DNA from: Tessaracoccus sp.
GTDB taxonomy: Bacteria; Actinomycetota; Actinomycetes; Propionibacteriales; Propionibacteriaceae
NCBI RefSeq assembly: GCF_016714275.1
Contig: NZ_JADJNP010000019.1
Coordinates: forward strand, 1-32,963
DNA length: 32,963 nt
Direction of reading: 5' to 3'
The number at the start of each line of letters is the position of its first letter. Within the stretch, counting starts at the first letter, position 1. The notes under the pieces were generated by a model that was given only the letters and a program-made list of their open reading frames with translations, had not been told where the DNA came from and ran no database searches. Position numbers and translations under genes: made by a program. Of this stretch, positions 8,055-16,037 are shown piece by piece.

Positions 8055-8513
8055 ATGGCCCCGGAGCACGTCAGCGCCAAGGACTACAAGGAGTTCGCGG
8101 CCAAGACGAAGGACGCCGACAAGGAGCTGGCGCGCGAGATCCGCAAGGAGCTGCGCGACCTCGGCCGGGCGGACGGCGATCAGATCTTGAATGAGGGCGT
8201 CGAGCCCCTCCCGCACGGGGGTGGGCTCGCCGCCTGGATCGTCGCCACGGCGAAGGTCACGGTCTCGATCACGGGCACCCGGCTGGAGTTCGCGCTGGGG
8301 ATGAAGGCGAAGGACCTGATCCCCCGGCTCGACGCGAAGGGCATCCTCCGCCACCCGGTCTGGGGCAGGCCTGAGCGCACCCGCAAGGAGTGGGGCTGGG
8401 CGAACCAAGAGGTGAAGGGCCATACCTGGTCCGACGCCTTCATGAACCACAAGGACGAGATGGTCACAGGCATGTCGACCGCCGTCGAGAACGCACTGAG
8501 GAGATTGAAGTGA
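8055..8513 (+). CDS. HK97 gp10-like neck/tail completion protein
   Basis: The 152-aa protein has a long charged N-terminal helix (KDYKEFAAKTKDADKELARE), a beta segment (VTVSITGTRLEFALGM) and a late HPVWGRPERTRKEWGWANQ motif. That HPxWG...W pattern is typical of HK97-gp10-like proteins, which help complete the tail end near the neck. It has a good GGAGG site before ATG 8055. It lies after the major tail gene rather than before it, which is less usual. Its stop overlaps the chaperone start (GTGA). Confidence 0.7.
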   Translation: MAPEHVSAKDYKEFAAKTKDADKELAREIRKELRDLGRADGDQILNEGVEPLPHGGGLAAWIVATAKVTVSITGTRLEFALGMKAKDLIPRLDAKGILRHPVWGRPERTRKEWGWANQEVKGHTWSDAFMNHKDEMVTGMSTAVENALRRLK

Positions 8514-8863
8514 GTGACGGCTACGAACTGCGTGGGCAGCGCTACCCCTTCGGCTACCTGGAGAAGGCCGTGCTCGGCGACCAGATCAAGGTGGAGCGCT
8601 GGCTGCGCGAGTCGGGCCTGAGCGAGGCCCGCACATGGGACGACCTGCTGGCGATCGCCAAGGAGATCAATGGGCTGCCCGATCTGAAGGAGCAGCGGCA
8701 ACATCCCGAGTTCCGGCTCACGCTGGTCATTGGGATCTGGCTCGCACGCCGGCAGTCCGGTGAGGACGTCTGGCCGGCCGACTGCCTCGACTACACCTTC
8801 GATGAGCTGGAGTTCTACGGCGAGAACGAGGACGACGAGGGAAAAGACGTCGCCGCCAAGTAG
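8510..8863 (+). CDS. Tail assembly chaperone, short form (gpG-like)
   Basis: A 117-aa protein that, with its frameshifted longer form, coats the tape measure during tail assembly. It begins at GTG 8510, overlapping the previous stop. It is helical and ends in an acidic tail (ELEFYGENEDDEGKDVAAK). The slippery heptamer GGGAAAA lies six codons from the end in the correct phase (G GGA AAA). Position just before the tape measure gene is diagnostic. Confidence 0.85.
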   Translation: MSDGYELRGQRYPFGYLEKAVLGDQIKVERWLRESGLSEARTWDDLLAIAKEINGLPDLKEQRQHPEFRLTLVIGIWLARRQSGEDVWPADCLDYTFDELEFYGENEDDEGKDVAAK

Positions 8864-9051
8864 CTCCACAGCCGGGTTCGTGGCGGCGTGCCAGAACCAT
8901 CCCGGTGGAGCAGCAGATCACTGAGCACCTGGTCGAGGTCGGGCTCCTGTTCGGCCTGCACCCGTGGGACATCGTCCGCCTGACGTACGGCCAGTGGTGC
9001 GCCTACCGCGACTTCTCCGACGAACACCAGAGGAGGCCGAGCGATGGCTGA
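8510..9051 (+). CDS. Tail assembly chaperone, -1 frameshift product (gpGT-like)
   Basis: Slipping one base back at GGGAAAA (8839-8845) lets ribosomes leave the first frame after codon 112 and read 68 further codons in the -1 frame, to the stop at 9049-9051, giving 180 aa. The -1 frame has no start of its own that would explain it. It encodes a plausible T domain: VEQQITEHLVEVGLLFGLHP, then WDIVRLTYGQWCAYRDF, closely matching the downstream halves of known siphovirus GT proteins. The product overlaps the tape measure start. Translate 8510-8845, then continue from 8845. Confidence 0.88.
8839..8845 (+). promoter_or_regulatory. -1 ribosomal frameshift site GGGAAAA
   Basis: The heptamer G GGA AAA fits X XXY YYZ in the chaperone's zero frame (codons GGA at 8840 and AAA at 8843), one of the most common siphovirus slippery sequences. 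The open -1 frame runs from here to 9051. Confidence 0.9.
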
Positions 9052-10618
9052 GCAGAAGCTCAAGCTGGTCCTGCTGGGCGACGACCGCACGGCGTCGAAG
9101 TCCCTGAAGGGCGTCGGCCGAGAGGCCGGCACCACGGGCGGCAAGCTCTCGAAGCTGGGCGGTGTCGGTAAGGCTGCGATGCTCGGCCTCGCCGGCGTCA
9201 TCATCGGCGCCGGGATCGCCGCGGGCAAGTTCGGCATGGACAGCGTGAAGGCCTTCGCAGACGCGGATGCCAGCCAGAAGAAGCTTGAGGACGCCTATAA
9301 GCGCTTCCCCAAGGTGCAGAACGTCAACATCGCCGCGCTCCGGAAGTACAACGACGAGCTCGAGCGCAAGCGCGGGATCGACGCTGACGACACCGCGGCG
9401 GGTCAGGCGCAGCTCGGCGCCTACAAGCTGACCGGCAAGCAGATCAAGGCCATGACCCCGCTGCTGCAGGACTACGCGGCGAAGACCGGGAAGTCACTCC
9501 CGGCCGCGGCGAAGGACCTCGGCAAAGCGGTTATGGGTAGCGGCAAGGCCCTGAAGGGTCTGGGTATCGACTTCAAGGACCAGAAGGATCCGGCGAAGAA
9601 CTACGCGCAGGTGATGGCCGGACTGAGGGAAAAGGTCGGCGGGTTCGCCGATTCGGTCCCGGACGCTGAGAAGAAGTCAAGGATCCTCGCGGCCACGTTC
9701 GGCAACCTGCAGGAGTCGGTCGGCGAGAAGCTGCAGCCGGCCATGCTTGGCCTGATGGATGCCGGCCAGGGCGTCATCGACTGGCTGTCCGCCAACCCTG
9801 AGGTAGCGGCCGGAGCGTCGGCAGCCTTCGACCTGGTCGGGCAGGCGCTCGGCGGGGTCTGGGACATCATCCGCAAGTTCGTACTCCCCGGCCTGGCCTT
9901 CCTCGTGCGCGGCTTCGCGCAGGGGGTCAGTGGTGCGAAGTCCATGCTCGAGGCCCTCGGCACGATCCCCGGCTTCGAGTGGGCCAAGGGTGCAGCCGAG
10001 AAGCTGGGCACTGTGGTCACCGGCATCGAGACGATCGCCACCGGGATGGAATCGCTCAGCAAGGATGCCCCTCCGAAGGTCGACGTCGACGACTCCAAAC
10101 TGAAGGCGAAGGTAAAGAAGATCGACAGCGAGGTGGCACGGCTGAGCAAGAAGGCCGTGAAGCTCAAGAGTGAGGGCGACACCTCCGGAGCCGAGAAGAT
10201 CGCGAAGCGCATCAGGCAACTGCAGGCGTCAAAGGCCAAGGTTACGGTCGGCGTCGGGTTCACCAAGTCGGGGCCTCAGAAGATGCACGTCACCACAGTC
10301 GGGGGAACCAAGAGGATCGCTCTGAACGCCAGCGGCACGGCTTCCTTCGCGGGCGGCCTGACGATGGTGGGCGACGGCATGGGCCATAGTCCTGAGGCGG
10401 TCTACCTCCCTCAGGGTTCGCGCATCCTCAGCACTGGGCAGACGCGGGCGGCTCAGAGCCAAGGCAAGCTCAGCGGCGGCGGTGGTGCTCTCGTGGTCAA
10501 CCACTTCAACATTCAGGGCGACACCAACCCGAACGCCGCCGCCCGCCGCATCGCCCGCGCGCAGGCCACGTTGAACCAGTCGTACGGCCCCGGATGGCGG
10601 CCAGTCAAGGGAAGGTGA
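9044..10618 (+). CDS. Tape measure protein
   Basis: This 524-aa protein sets tail length. It shows a hydrophobic segment near residues 43-63 (AAMLGLAGVIIGAGIAAGKF), long helical stretches, a second hydrophobic area near 260-300, a charged coiled-coil-like region (KLKAKVKKIDSEVARLSKKA) and a glycine-rich C-terminal part. It starts at ATG 9044 behind AGAGGAGG, inside the frameshift extension of the chaperone. At about 0.15 nm per residue, the tail would be roughly 80 nm, which is short for a siphovirus. No lysozyme or peptidase domain is obvious. Confidence 0.92.
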   Translation: MAEQKLKLVLLGDDRTASKSLKGVGREAGTTGGKLSKLGGVGKAAMLGLAGVIIGAGIAAGKFGMDSVKAFADADASQKKLEDAYKRFPKVQNVNIAALRKYNDELERKRGIDADDTAAGQAQLGAYKLTGKQIKAMTPLLQDYAAKTGKSLPAAAKDLGKAVMGSGKALKGLGIDFKDQKDPAKNYAQVMAGLREKVGGFADSVPDAEKKSRILAATFGNLQESVGEKLQPAMLGLMDAGQGVIDWLSANPEVAAGASAAFDLVGQALGGVWDIIRKFVLPGLAFLVRGFAQGVSGAKSMLEALGTIPGFEWAKGAAEKLGTVVTGIETIATGMESLSKDAPPKVDVDDSKLKAKVKKIDSEVARLSKKAVKLKSEGDTSGAEKIAKRIRQLQASKAKVTVGVGFTKSGPQKMHVTTVGGTKRIALNASGTASFAGGLTMVGDGMGHSPEAVYLPQGSRILSTGQTRAAQSQGKLSGGGGALVVNHFNIQGDTNPNAAARRIARAQATLNQSYGPGWRPVKGR

Positions 10619-10622
10619 CCTG

Positions 10623-12770
10623 ATGGCGACCCTGCCTGCCGTGAAGCTCGAGATGCTGCTCAACGGTAGCTGGGTCGACATGGCTGCCACCCCCGCCCGG
10701 CTCGACGGAGCAACCCCGCAGTCTCGGGTGCTGTGGTCGGAGTCGGGCGGGCCGGTCCAGATCGTGCGTGGCGTGTCCGACGAGGGCGGCACGGCGACCG
10801 GGACGCTCGACTGCGTACTGGAGAACAACGACGGTGCGCTGACCCCGGAGAAGGCCACCAGCCCGTTCTACCCGTACCTCACCAAGGGTCGCCAGATCCG
10901 CTTCTCCACCTACTACGCCAGCGCGTGGCACCAGCGCTTCGGAGGCTACGTCTGGGCTGAGCCGCTGACCTGGACCAACGAGGTCGGCACCGCGTGCAAC
11001 GTGTCCATCTCCGCGATTGACGCGATCGGCATGGCCTACAAGCCGCTGCGCTCGGTGGCCGTGGAGGCCACTGCGGCACGGAGCCCGATCGGCTACTGGC
11101 CGTTGACCGATTCCGAGTCGACGCAGGCCGCCGACGAGTCCGGCAACAACCGGCCCGCCCTGGCGGTGCAGCAGTGGAAGACCGGCGGGGAGATCGGCTG
11201 GGCTGCCGGCGCGGTGCTGCCGACCGACAATGTCGGCGGGCTCACCCTCACCCCGGCATCGGACAGCGGAATCTACCTGCGATCCGCCACCGGTATCGAC
11301 CTGCCCGCGGCCTGGGCGCTCACGGTATTCCCCACGCCGGCAGCGAAAGACGGCTACCTCTGCCAGATCGGCAACGACTCCTACAGTATCGGCATCTGGT
11401 ACGACACCGCATCCAAGAAGTTCTCAGCGATCGAGACCATGCTCGACTCCTCGGGCGACCCGATCGATTACGTCCTGTCCACCTCGACCTCGGCCATCAC
11501 GCCTGGCGTCATGGAGTCGGTGGTGGTGACGGCAACCACGGTGAAGCTGGGCAGCTCGGGCACCACCGGCACCCGGCACAACTCCGACACGATGCTCGGC
11601 TCGCTGGTCAGTGTGGGCGGGGCGTTCGCCGTCGAGTCGGGCCGGGCGCGGATGTACTCCGGCGAGGTCAAGCACCTGGGTCTCTGGGGTGGTGTCGGTC
11701 CGGGTGGCCTGGCCTCCGATGTGACGAACGGCCCGGCCGCCATGTTCATGATGTCTACGGCGATCGCCACGGTCATGGGCTGGTCGGGGCTCACTGAGAC
11801 GGTCTCCACCCTGGGCACGGACCAGCCGGTTCAGCTGCTGAAGACCGAGGGGCTGTCGGCTGCCGAGATCCTTGACCAGTACGCACGCGGCTCGATGGCG
11901 AGGATCTTCTGTGGGGGCGACGGCAACATCGTCGTCTCCGCTTGGGACTACTACCCGACCCCGATCACGGCACCCTCGGGCGACATCGATCCCGCCCTCG
12001 AGTGGGGTGCTGATGTGGACGGTGCGATCGCCGGCGCGAAGATGACTTTCCCCGACGGGTCGGTCTACTCGACTGGCACCGGTGAGCTCGAACTCCCCGG
12101 CGTCCTGTCCGCTGAGAATGGCCGGGATGTCACGGACTGGAGGGTGCTGTCAGGTGGCGGGATGCCGCGGTTCCCTGACGCCACCTATCACCTGCTCAAC
12201 CTGTCGGACGCCGAGGCTGCAGCGCTGGCCCTGGCTGACGTCGGCTCCGTGCTCGTGGTCCCCGGACTTCCCGGCCAGTTGCCGTCCTCCTCACAGTCCG
12301 GCATCGCCGACTCTCTGGTGGAGACCTACGGTGCCGACGTGTGGGACATGGAGTTCACCACCTCACCGGATCCGCGCGACGACCTGCTGATCGTCGGGGA
12401 CGCGACCCGTGGCGTGGTCGGCTCGGGTCGGATGGCCGGTCCGCTGGGTCCGGTGATCCCCTCCGAGGGCACGGTGAGGGCGGGCGATGAGATCGACGCA
12501 GCCCTGCTGAATGGCGTCGCGTACGCCGGTGTCGAGATCAGGACCGGGTCACTCTCCATCACCCCCGTGGCGAACACCCCGACCTCCGTGGCGGTCACCT
12601 TCACCCCGGCCTACGCGGTGGCGCCAACCGCCGTGGTGCTGACTCCGGCGACGGGGGCCATCAACGAGATTCAGGGCCTCGGCGTTACGGCCATCGGGAC
12701 GACCGGCTTCACGGCCTGGATCTACCGCACGAACACGACCGCGACGACGCTCTGGTGGGCCGCGTCCTAA
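10623..12770 (+). CDS. Tail tip protein with LamG-like and H-type-lectin-like domains
   Basis: A 715-aa virion protein placed where distal tail and baseplate proteins are encoded. Residues 1-150 look like a tail-tip attachment domain. Residues ~155-360 resemble a concanavalin/LamG-like fold (IGYWPLTDSESTQAADESGN, then a jelly-roll-like series of strands). The middle part (~400-630) resembles actinophage minor tail proteins. The last ~76 residues (about 640-715) form an H-type-lectin-like domain (SITPVANTPT...TTGFTAWIYRTNTT...WWAAS) repeated twice in the next gene. These domains suggest binding to host surface sugars. No separate Dit gene is seen, so this protein may combine roles. Confidence 0.75.
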   Translation: MATLPAVKLEMLLNGSWVDMAATPARLDGATPQSRVLWSESGGPVQIVRGVSDEGGTATGTLDCVLENNDGALTPEKATSPFYPYLTKGRQIRFSTYYASAWHQRFGGYVWAEPLTWTNEVGTACNVSISAIDAIGMAYKPLRSVAVEATAARSPIGYWPLTDSESTQAADESGNNRPALAVQQWKTGGEIGWAAGAVLPTDNVGGLTLTPASDSGIYLRSATGIDLPAAWALTVFPTPAAKDGYLCQIGNDSYSIGIWYDTASKKFSAIETMLDSSGDPIDYVLSTSTSAITPGVMESVVVTATTVKLGSSGTTGTRHNSDTMLGSLVSVGGAFAVESGRARMYSGEVKHLGLWGGVGPGGLASDVTNGPAAMFMMSTAIATVMGWSGLTETVSTLGTDQPVQLLKTEGLSAAEILDQYARGSMARIFCGGDGNIVVSAWDYYPTPITAPSGDIDPALEWGADVDGAIAGAKMTFPDGSVYSTGTGELELPGVLSAENGRDVTDWRVLSGGGMPRFPDATYHLLNLSDAEAAALALADVGSVLVVPGLPGQLPSSSQSGIADSLVETYGADVWDMEFTTSPDPRDDLLIVGDATRGVVGSGRMAGPLGPVIPSEGTVRAGDEIDAALLNGVAYAGVEIRTGSLSITPVANTPTSVAVTFTPAYAVAPTAVVLTPATGAINEIQGLGVTAIGTTGFTAWIYRTNTTATTLWWAAS

Positions 12771-12788
12771 CTGATTGGAGGTGGTTCG

Positions 12789-13412
12789 ATGGTGGCTCAC
12801 GTATTCGTGGACGGCGAGGTCGCCACGAAGGCGAACCTCGAATCCCTGACGCCGGGTCGCCTCATCCAGTCCGGATCGGTGCGGGTCGTCCCGGTGGCGA
12901 ACGTCCCGACGACGGTCAGCGTCGTCTTCCCGCGGCTCTTCCCCTCCACCCCGCTGGTGTTCGTCACTCCGGCCACGACCGTCTGCGGCTCGCAGGTGAA
13001 GATGGCCGGGGTGACGAGCAGGACCGTGAGCGGCTTCACGGCCACGGTGCTGCGGACCAACACCACCACCACGACCCTGCTGTGGCAGGCGTGGGGGCTG
13101 ACGGTGGGGTACACCACGGCCCAACCCGCCTATGCCAGCCTGCTGAATCAGGCAGGGGGCGCGCAGCTGACGCAGTCGGGCCGGACATCGATCACCCCCG
13201 TGGCCAACACCCCGACGTACATCACCGTCACGTTCGCGACCCCGTTCGCGGCGGCGCCGAGCGTGGTCACCACCCCGGCCTCGGCGTTCCCGGGGACGGC
13301 AGTGAAGAGCAGCGCGGCAACCGACATCACGACGACCAGCTTCAAGCTCTGGGTCTACCGCACGAACAACACCGCCACCGACGTCTGCTGGATCGCTACG
13401 GGGAGGCTCTGA
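12789..13412 (+). CDS. Minor tail protein with two H-type-lectin-like domains
   Basis: The 207-aa protein consists of a short N-terminal linker (residues 1-27) and two tandem ~76-residue domains (about 28-103 and 130-205). Each begins with a VxPVANxPT segment and ends with a GFTATVLRTNTTTT- or SFKLWVYRTNNTAT-type segment followed by Trp. This matches the strand pattern of the H-type lectin family and the C-terminal domain of the preceding gene, implying duplication. It starts at ATG 12789 behind GGAGGTGG. A receptor-binding role is likely, probably as a trimer. Confidence 0.7.
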   Translation: MVAHVFVDGEVATKANLESLTPGRLIQSGSVRVVPVANVPTTVSVVFPRLFPSTPLVFVTPATTVCGSQVKMAGVTSRTVSGFTATVLRTNTTTTTLLWQAWGLTVGYTTAQPAYASLLNQAGGAQLTQSGRTSITPVANTPTYITVTFATPFAAAPSVVTTPASAFPGTAVKSSAATDITTTSFKLWVYRTNNTATDVCWIATGRL

Positions 13413-13760
13413 ATGCTGGTTCCACTCGAAGGCATCGGCGACTACGTCGACATCACCGCCGTGGTGAACGGCTGGCAAGCGCTGGTCATTATCGTCCTGG
13501 TCTTCGCGGTCCTGATCTGGCCGGGCATCATCAGCATGCTGAACCGGCGATCGATGAAGGACATCAAGAAGACGCTCACCGAGAACAACGGCGGGTCGTC
13601 GGTCAAGGACGCGCTCGACTCGATCAAGGCCGTCCAGGCCACGCAGGGCAAGAAGCTCGAGGATCACATCAACTGGTCCGAGGGCTACGTGAAGGACGTC
13701 GGTGTCCGGCTGGAGAAGCTGGAAGCCAAGCCTGTCAAGCACGGCCTCTTCGGCCACTGA
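13413..13760 (+). CDS. One-TM protein, DUF2746-like, possible holin accessory
   Basis: This 115-aa protein has one strong transmembrane segment (about residues 20-42, WQALVIIVLVFAVLIWPGII), then a charged coiled-coil-like cytoplasmic part (SMKDIKKTLTENNGGSSVKD...KKLEDHINW). This plan resembles DUF2746-type membrane proteins found near actinophage lysis genes. The gene starts directly after the preceding stop and lies two genes before the endolysin. It could be a holin or holin regulator alongside the two-TM protein at 15115-15390. A structural membrane role is the alternative. Confidence 0.65.
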   Translation: MLVPLEGIGDYVDITAVVNGWQALVIIVLVFAVLIWPGIISMLNRRSMKDIKKTLTENNGGSSVKDALDSIKAVQATQGKKLEDHINWSEGYVKDVGVRLEKLEAKPVKHGLFGH

Positions 13761-13799
13761 CCTACCCGCCGTCGAACCCCTGAGAGGGGGCGCTTTCGC

Positions 13800-13952
13800 A
13801 TGCCTGAAACGAACGACACCGACCGCCTGCTGGACGTCGACCTGGGCGAGATGGACGGCCCCGAGCCTGCCGAGCCTGCCGACGTGATCGAGGTCCCGAC
13901 CGACTGGGGACCGACCACGGGCGACGAACTCGAGGTGGACGATCATGCCTGA
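13800..13952 (+). CDS. Small acidic protein, 50 aa
   Basis: Begins MPETNDTDRLLDVDLGEMDG and is very rich in Asp and Glu with almost no basic residues. It lies in the only gap between the membrane protein and the endolysin, has a GAGAGGGGG site upstream, and overlaps the endolysin start by 8 nt, supporting real translation. Function is unknown. The charge could suit a DNA mimic or an assembly partner, but no motif shows this. Confidence 0.55.
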   Translation: MPETNDTDRLLDVDLGEMDGPEPAEPADVIEVPTDWGPTTGDELEVDDHA

Positions 13953-15105
13953 GGGTGCGCTGTTCACCGCGGCCGAGTACGCCGCCCTCGCTGACCAGCA
14001 GGTTGGCAAGCCGTACGTCCTAGGCGCGAACGGCCCCCTGAGGTTCGACTGCTCCGGCCTCGTGTTGTGGCTGAACAACAGGAGCGGCGCCCTCCCGATG
14101 GGTGACGACACCGCGGCCGGGATATACAACCGCACCAAGGCCGTCACCGCGGGAGCCGAGAAGGTCGGTGACCTGGTCTTCCTGCGCAACAACCCGGCCC
14201 GCTCCAACGGCATCGGCCACATCGCCGTCCTGACCCAGAAGCTGAGCAACGGCGACTGGCGGATCATCGAGGCCCGCGGCCGCGCCTACGGTGTGGTCCG
14301 CACCACGCTCTCCTACTGGGGGACGCGGCGCTACTACACCGGCGTCCGTCGACTGCCTGCCTTCAGGCTGGCCACCAGCACCCCCGCGCCGGCCCCAACG
14401 CTGGACGCGCTCGATCTCCGGGTCGCCACCTTCAACTGTTCGGACCCCCGGTTCGGCGATCCGCTGACGCCGGCGCGCGAGCGGGCCCTGGCTGCCACCG
14501 TGGTGGCCGCGAAGGCTGACGTCTACCTGCTGACCGAGGCACCCTCGGCGATCCGCTACGTGCTCCGGGACGCGATGCCCGGTGGCCGTGCTCGCTGGCT
14601 GGTGTGGGAGCGCGGCACGCAGGCGATCATGTTCGACAAGCACCGGTTCAGCTACGCCGCCGGAGATGACCCGATCACCTTCGGCCCGACCGACTATCAC
14701 GGCGGCGACATCGCCGAGCTGGTCGACCGCGCCACCGGCCGCACGATGATCTTCGGCGCCTACCACCTGCCGCCCAACAAGGTCGCCTCGCTCGAGAGCC
14801 AGGCCCGCTACGTCGACGCCTTCACCGCGGCGATGCGCAAGCATGACGGCGTCCGGATCATCGGCGGCGACGGCATGGACAAGCCGAGCTGGGCCGATGG
14901 CTGGATCGACGTCCGGAGCGCCGCGGCGAAGTCGAGCACCCGCAATGCAGCGACCTACAAGACCTCGGTCACCGACCGGGTCCAGTCCGATCCCGAGACC
15001 CCTGTCGTGTGGCGTGGCTACAACGTCAAGCAGTCCGGCATCGGCTCCGATCACAACCTCGTCATCACCGCCGGGACCATCCCGGCTGGCGTCTCGTCCA
15101 ACTAG
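13945..15105 (+). CDS. Endolysin: NlpC/P60 peptidase fused to an EEP (DNase I-like) nuclease domain
   Basis: This 386-aa lysin has two catalytic modules. Residues ~8-138 are NlpC/P60, a cell-wall peptidase: nucleophile C36 in RFDCSGLV and H92 in GIGHIAVL. After a Pro/Ala linker (143-154), residues ~158-381 match the endonuclease/exonuclease/phosphatase fold: N164 (VATFNC), E198 (LLTEAP), H274 (GAYHLPP), D309 (GGDGMD) and S368-D369-H370 (GIGSDHNLV). The canonical GDxN is altered (Asn missing), so nuclease activity is likely but not certain. No wall-binding domain is seen. ATG 13945 follows GAGGTGG. The neighbouring one-TM and two-TM proteins make a lysis cassette inside the tail genes. Confidence 0.88.
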   Translation: MPEGALFTAAEYAALADQQVGKPYVLGANGPLRFDCSGLVLWLNNRSGALPMGDDTAAGIYNRTKAVTAGAEKVGDLVFLRNNPARSNGIGHIAVLTQKLSNGDWRIIEARGRAYGVVRTTLSYWGTRRYYTGVRRLPAFRLATSTPAPAPTLDALDLRVATFNCSDPRFGDPLTPARERALAATVVAAKADVYLLTEAPSAIRYVLRDAMPGGRARWLVWERGTQAIMFDKHRFSYAAGDDPITFGPTDYHGGDIAELVDRATGRTMIFGAYHLPPNKVASLESQARYVDAFTAAMRKHDGVRIIGGDGMDKPSWADGWIDVRSAAAKSSTRNAATYKTSVTDRVQSDPETPVVWRGYNVKQSGIGSDHNLVITAGTIPAGVSSN

Positions 15106-15114
15106 GAGGCAACC

Positions 15115-15390
15115 ATGCCCACCCAGACTGCTTACCCGTGGAAGGCCACGGTCCGCACCGTGCTCGGCGTCATCCTCGCCCTCGGCATCGTCGGGCCCCA
15201 GCTGCTGGCCATCGTCCAGGAGAAGCTCGGCGGCTACATCCCCGCGGACGTGATGACCTACATCGCGTGGGGCGTCGGGCTGATCGTCGCCATCTCGGCA
15301 ACCTTCACCCGAATCATCGCGATCCCGATCGTCAACGCGTGGCTGACGAAGATCGGCCTCGGCGCAGAGCCCAAGAAGACCGACGCCTAG
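15115..15390 (+). CDS. Putative holin, two transmembrane segments
   Basis: A 91-aa membrane protein with segments at about residues 13-33 (VRTVLGVILALGIVGPQLLA) and 45-70 (VMTYIAWGVGLIVAISATFTR), a short loop between them, and a charged C-terminus ending PKKTDA. Small size, two segments and position 9 nt after the endolysin fit a class II holin. A good AGGAGG site precedes ATG 15115. A terminator hairpin follows. Confidence 0.8.
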   Translation: MPTQTAYPWKATVRTVLGVILALGIVGPQLLAIVQEKLGGYIPADVMTYIAWGVGLIVAISATFTRIIAIPIVNAWLTKIGLGAEPKKTDA

Positions 15391-15421
15391 CTGCTGCTCG
15401 GCCACTCATCTGATCGACGAC

Positions 15422-15448
15422 GCAGGCCAGCCCACGCGGCTGGCCTGC
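15422..15448 (+). terminator. Intrinsic terminator-like hairpin after holin
   Basis: A perfect 11-bp stem (15422-15432 with 15438-15448, loop CACGC) lies 32 nt after the holin stop. The T-tract is poor (TCCGTCAT). A second smaller hairpin (GGCCAC 15461-15466 with GTGGCC 15471-15476) follows. Together they could attenuate transcription into the four distal fibre genes. Confidence 0.6.
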
Positions 15449-15537
15449 TCCGTCATATCCGGCCACGACGGTGGCCACCAGTGCTACTACCGCGACCGGC
15501 TGCACGAGTGGCCGAACGAACCCAAGGAGAAGCAATC

Positions 15538-16032
15538 ATGACCGATGACCAGTCCACCATCCACGGCCTCGTCGTGGCCGAACTCCGCGGCCCTGACGGC
15601 AAGCTCAAGGCCCGCTGCGAAACCCGCAACCTCATCACCGCCGTTGGTGACCAGTTCTACGCCGGCCGCGCCGCACTCCTCTCCGGCCTGCCCGCGCAGG
15701 TGACCGGCATGAAGCTCGGTGCCGGCTCCACCGCGGTCGCCAAGACCGGCGCCGGCGCAGCCCTGGTCACCTACCTGAGCAACAGCCACCAGGCGCTGAC
15801 CAGCACCGTCACCGCAGTGGCCGGCGTCGTCACCTTCGTGGCTGCGTTCGCGGCAGGCAAGGCCACCACCGCCTCACCGATCACCGAGGCCGTGCTCTGC
15901 ACCGACGCACTTGCCGACGCCACCAGCACCGCAGCGAACACCATCGCCCGCGTACTGCTCTCCGGCATCGGCAGCAAGGGCGCCAGCGACACACTGACGG
16001 TGACCTGGACGCACACCATCCTCGGAGCCTGA
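15538..16032 (+). CDS. Putative virion/fibre accessory protein
   Basis: A 164-aa protein opening MTDDQSTIHGLVVAELRGPD with a KARCETRNLITAVGDQFYAG segment, a pattern seen in structural proteins near phage fibres. The rest is an Ala/Thr/Val-rich beta-like region ending in TLTVTWTHTI. ATG 15538 follows AAGGAG; upstream in-frame starts lie in the hairpin region and lack a ribosome site. It is grouped with three other putative fibre genes after the lysis cassette. Exact role is not known. Confidence 0.65.
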   Translation: MTDDQSTIHGLVVAELRGPDGKLKARCETRNLITAVGDQFYAGRAALLSGLPAQVTGMKLGAGSTAVAKTGAGAALVTYLSNSHQALTSTVTAVAGVVTFVAAFAAGKATTASPITEAVLCTDALADATSTAANTIARVLLSGIGSKGASDTLTVTWTHTILGA

Positions 16033-16037
16033 CGGCC

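Noticed and set aside
12755..13783. A 342-codon plus-strand frame overlapping the lectin-like and TM genes
   Set aside because: It is an alternative frame of two better-supported genes that have their own ribosome sites and recognisable domains.
12549..14267. A 572-codon minus-strand open frame across tail and lysis genes
   Set aside because: Its composition is that of a GC-bias shadow, and the plus-strand genes beneath it have clear lectin-like, TM and NlpC/P60 features.
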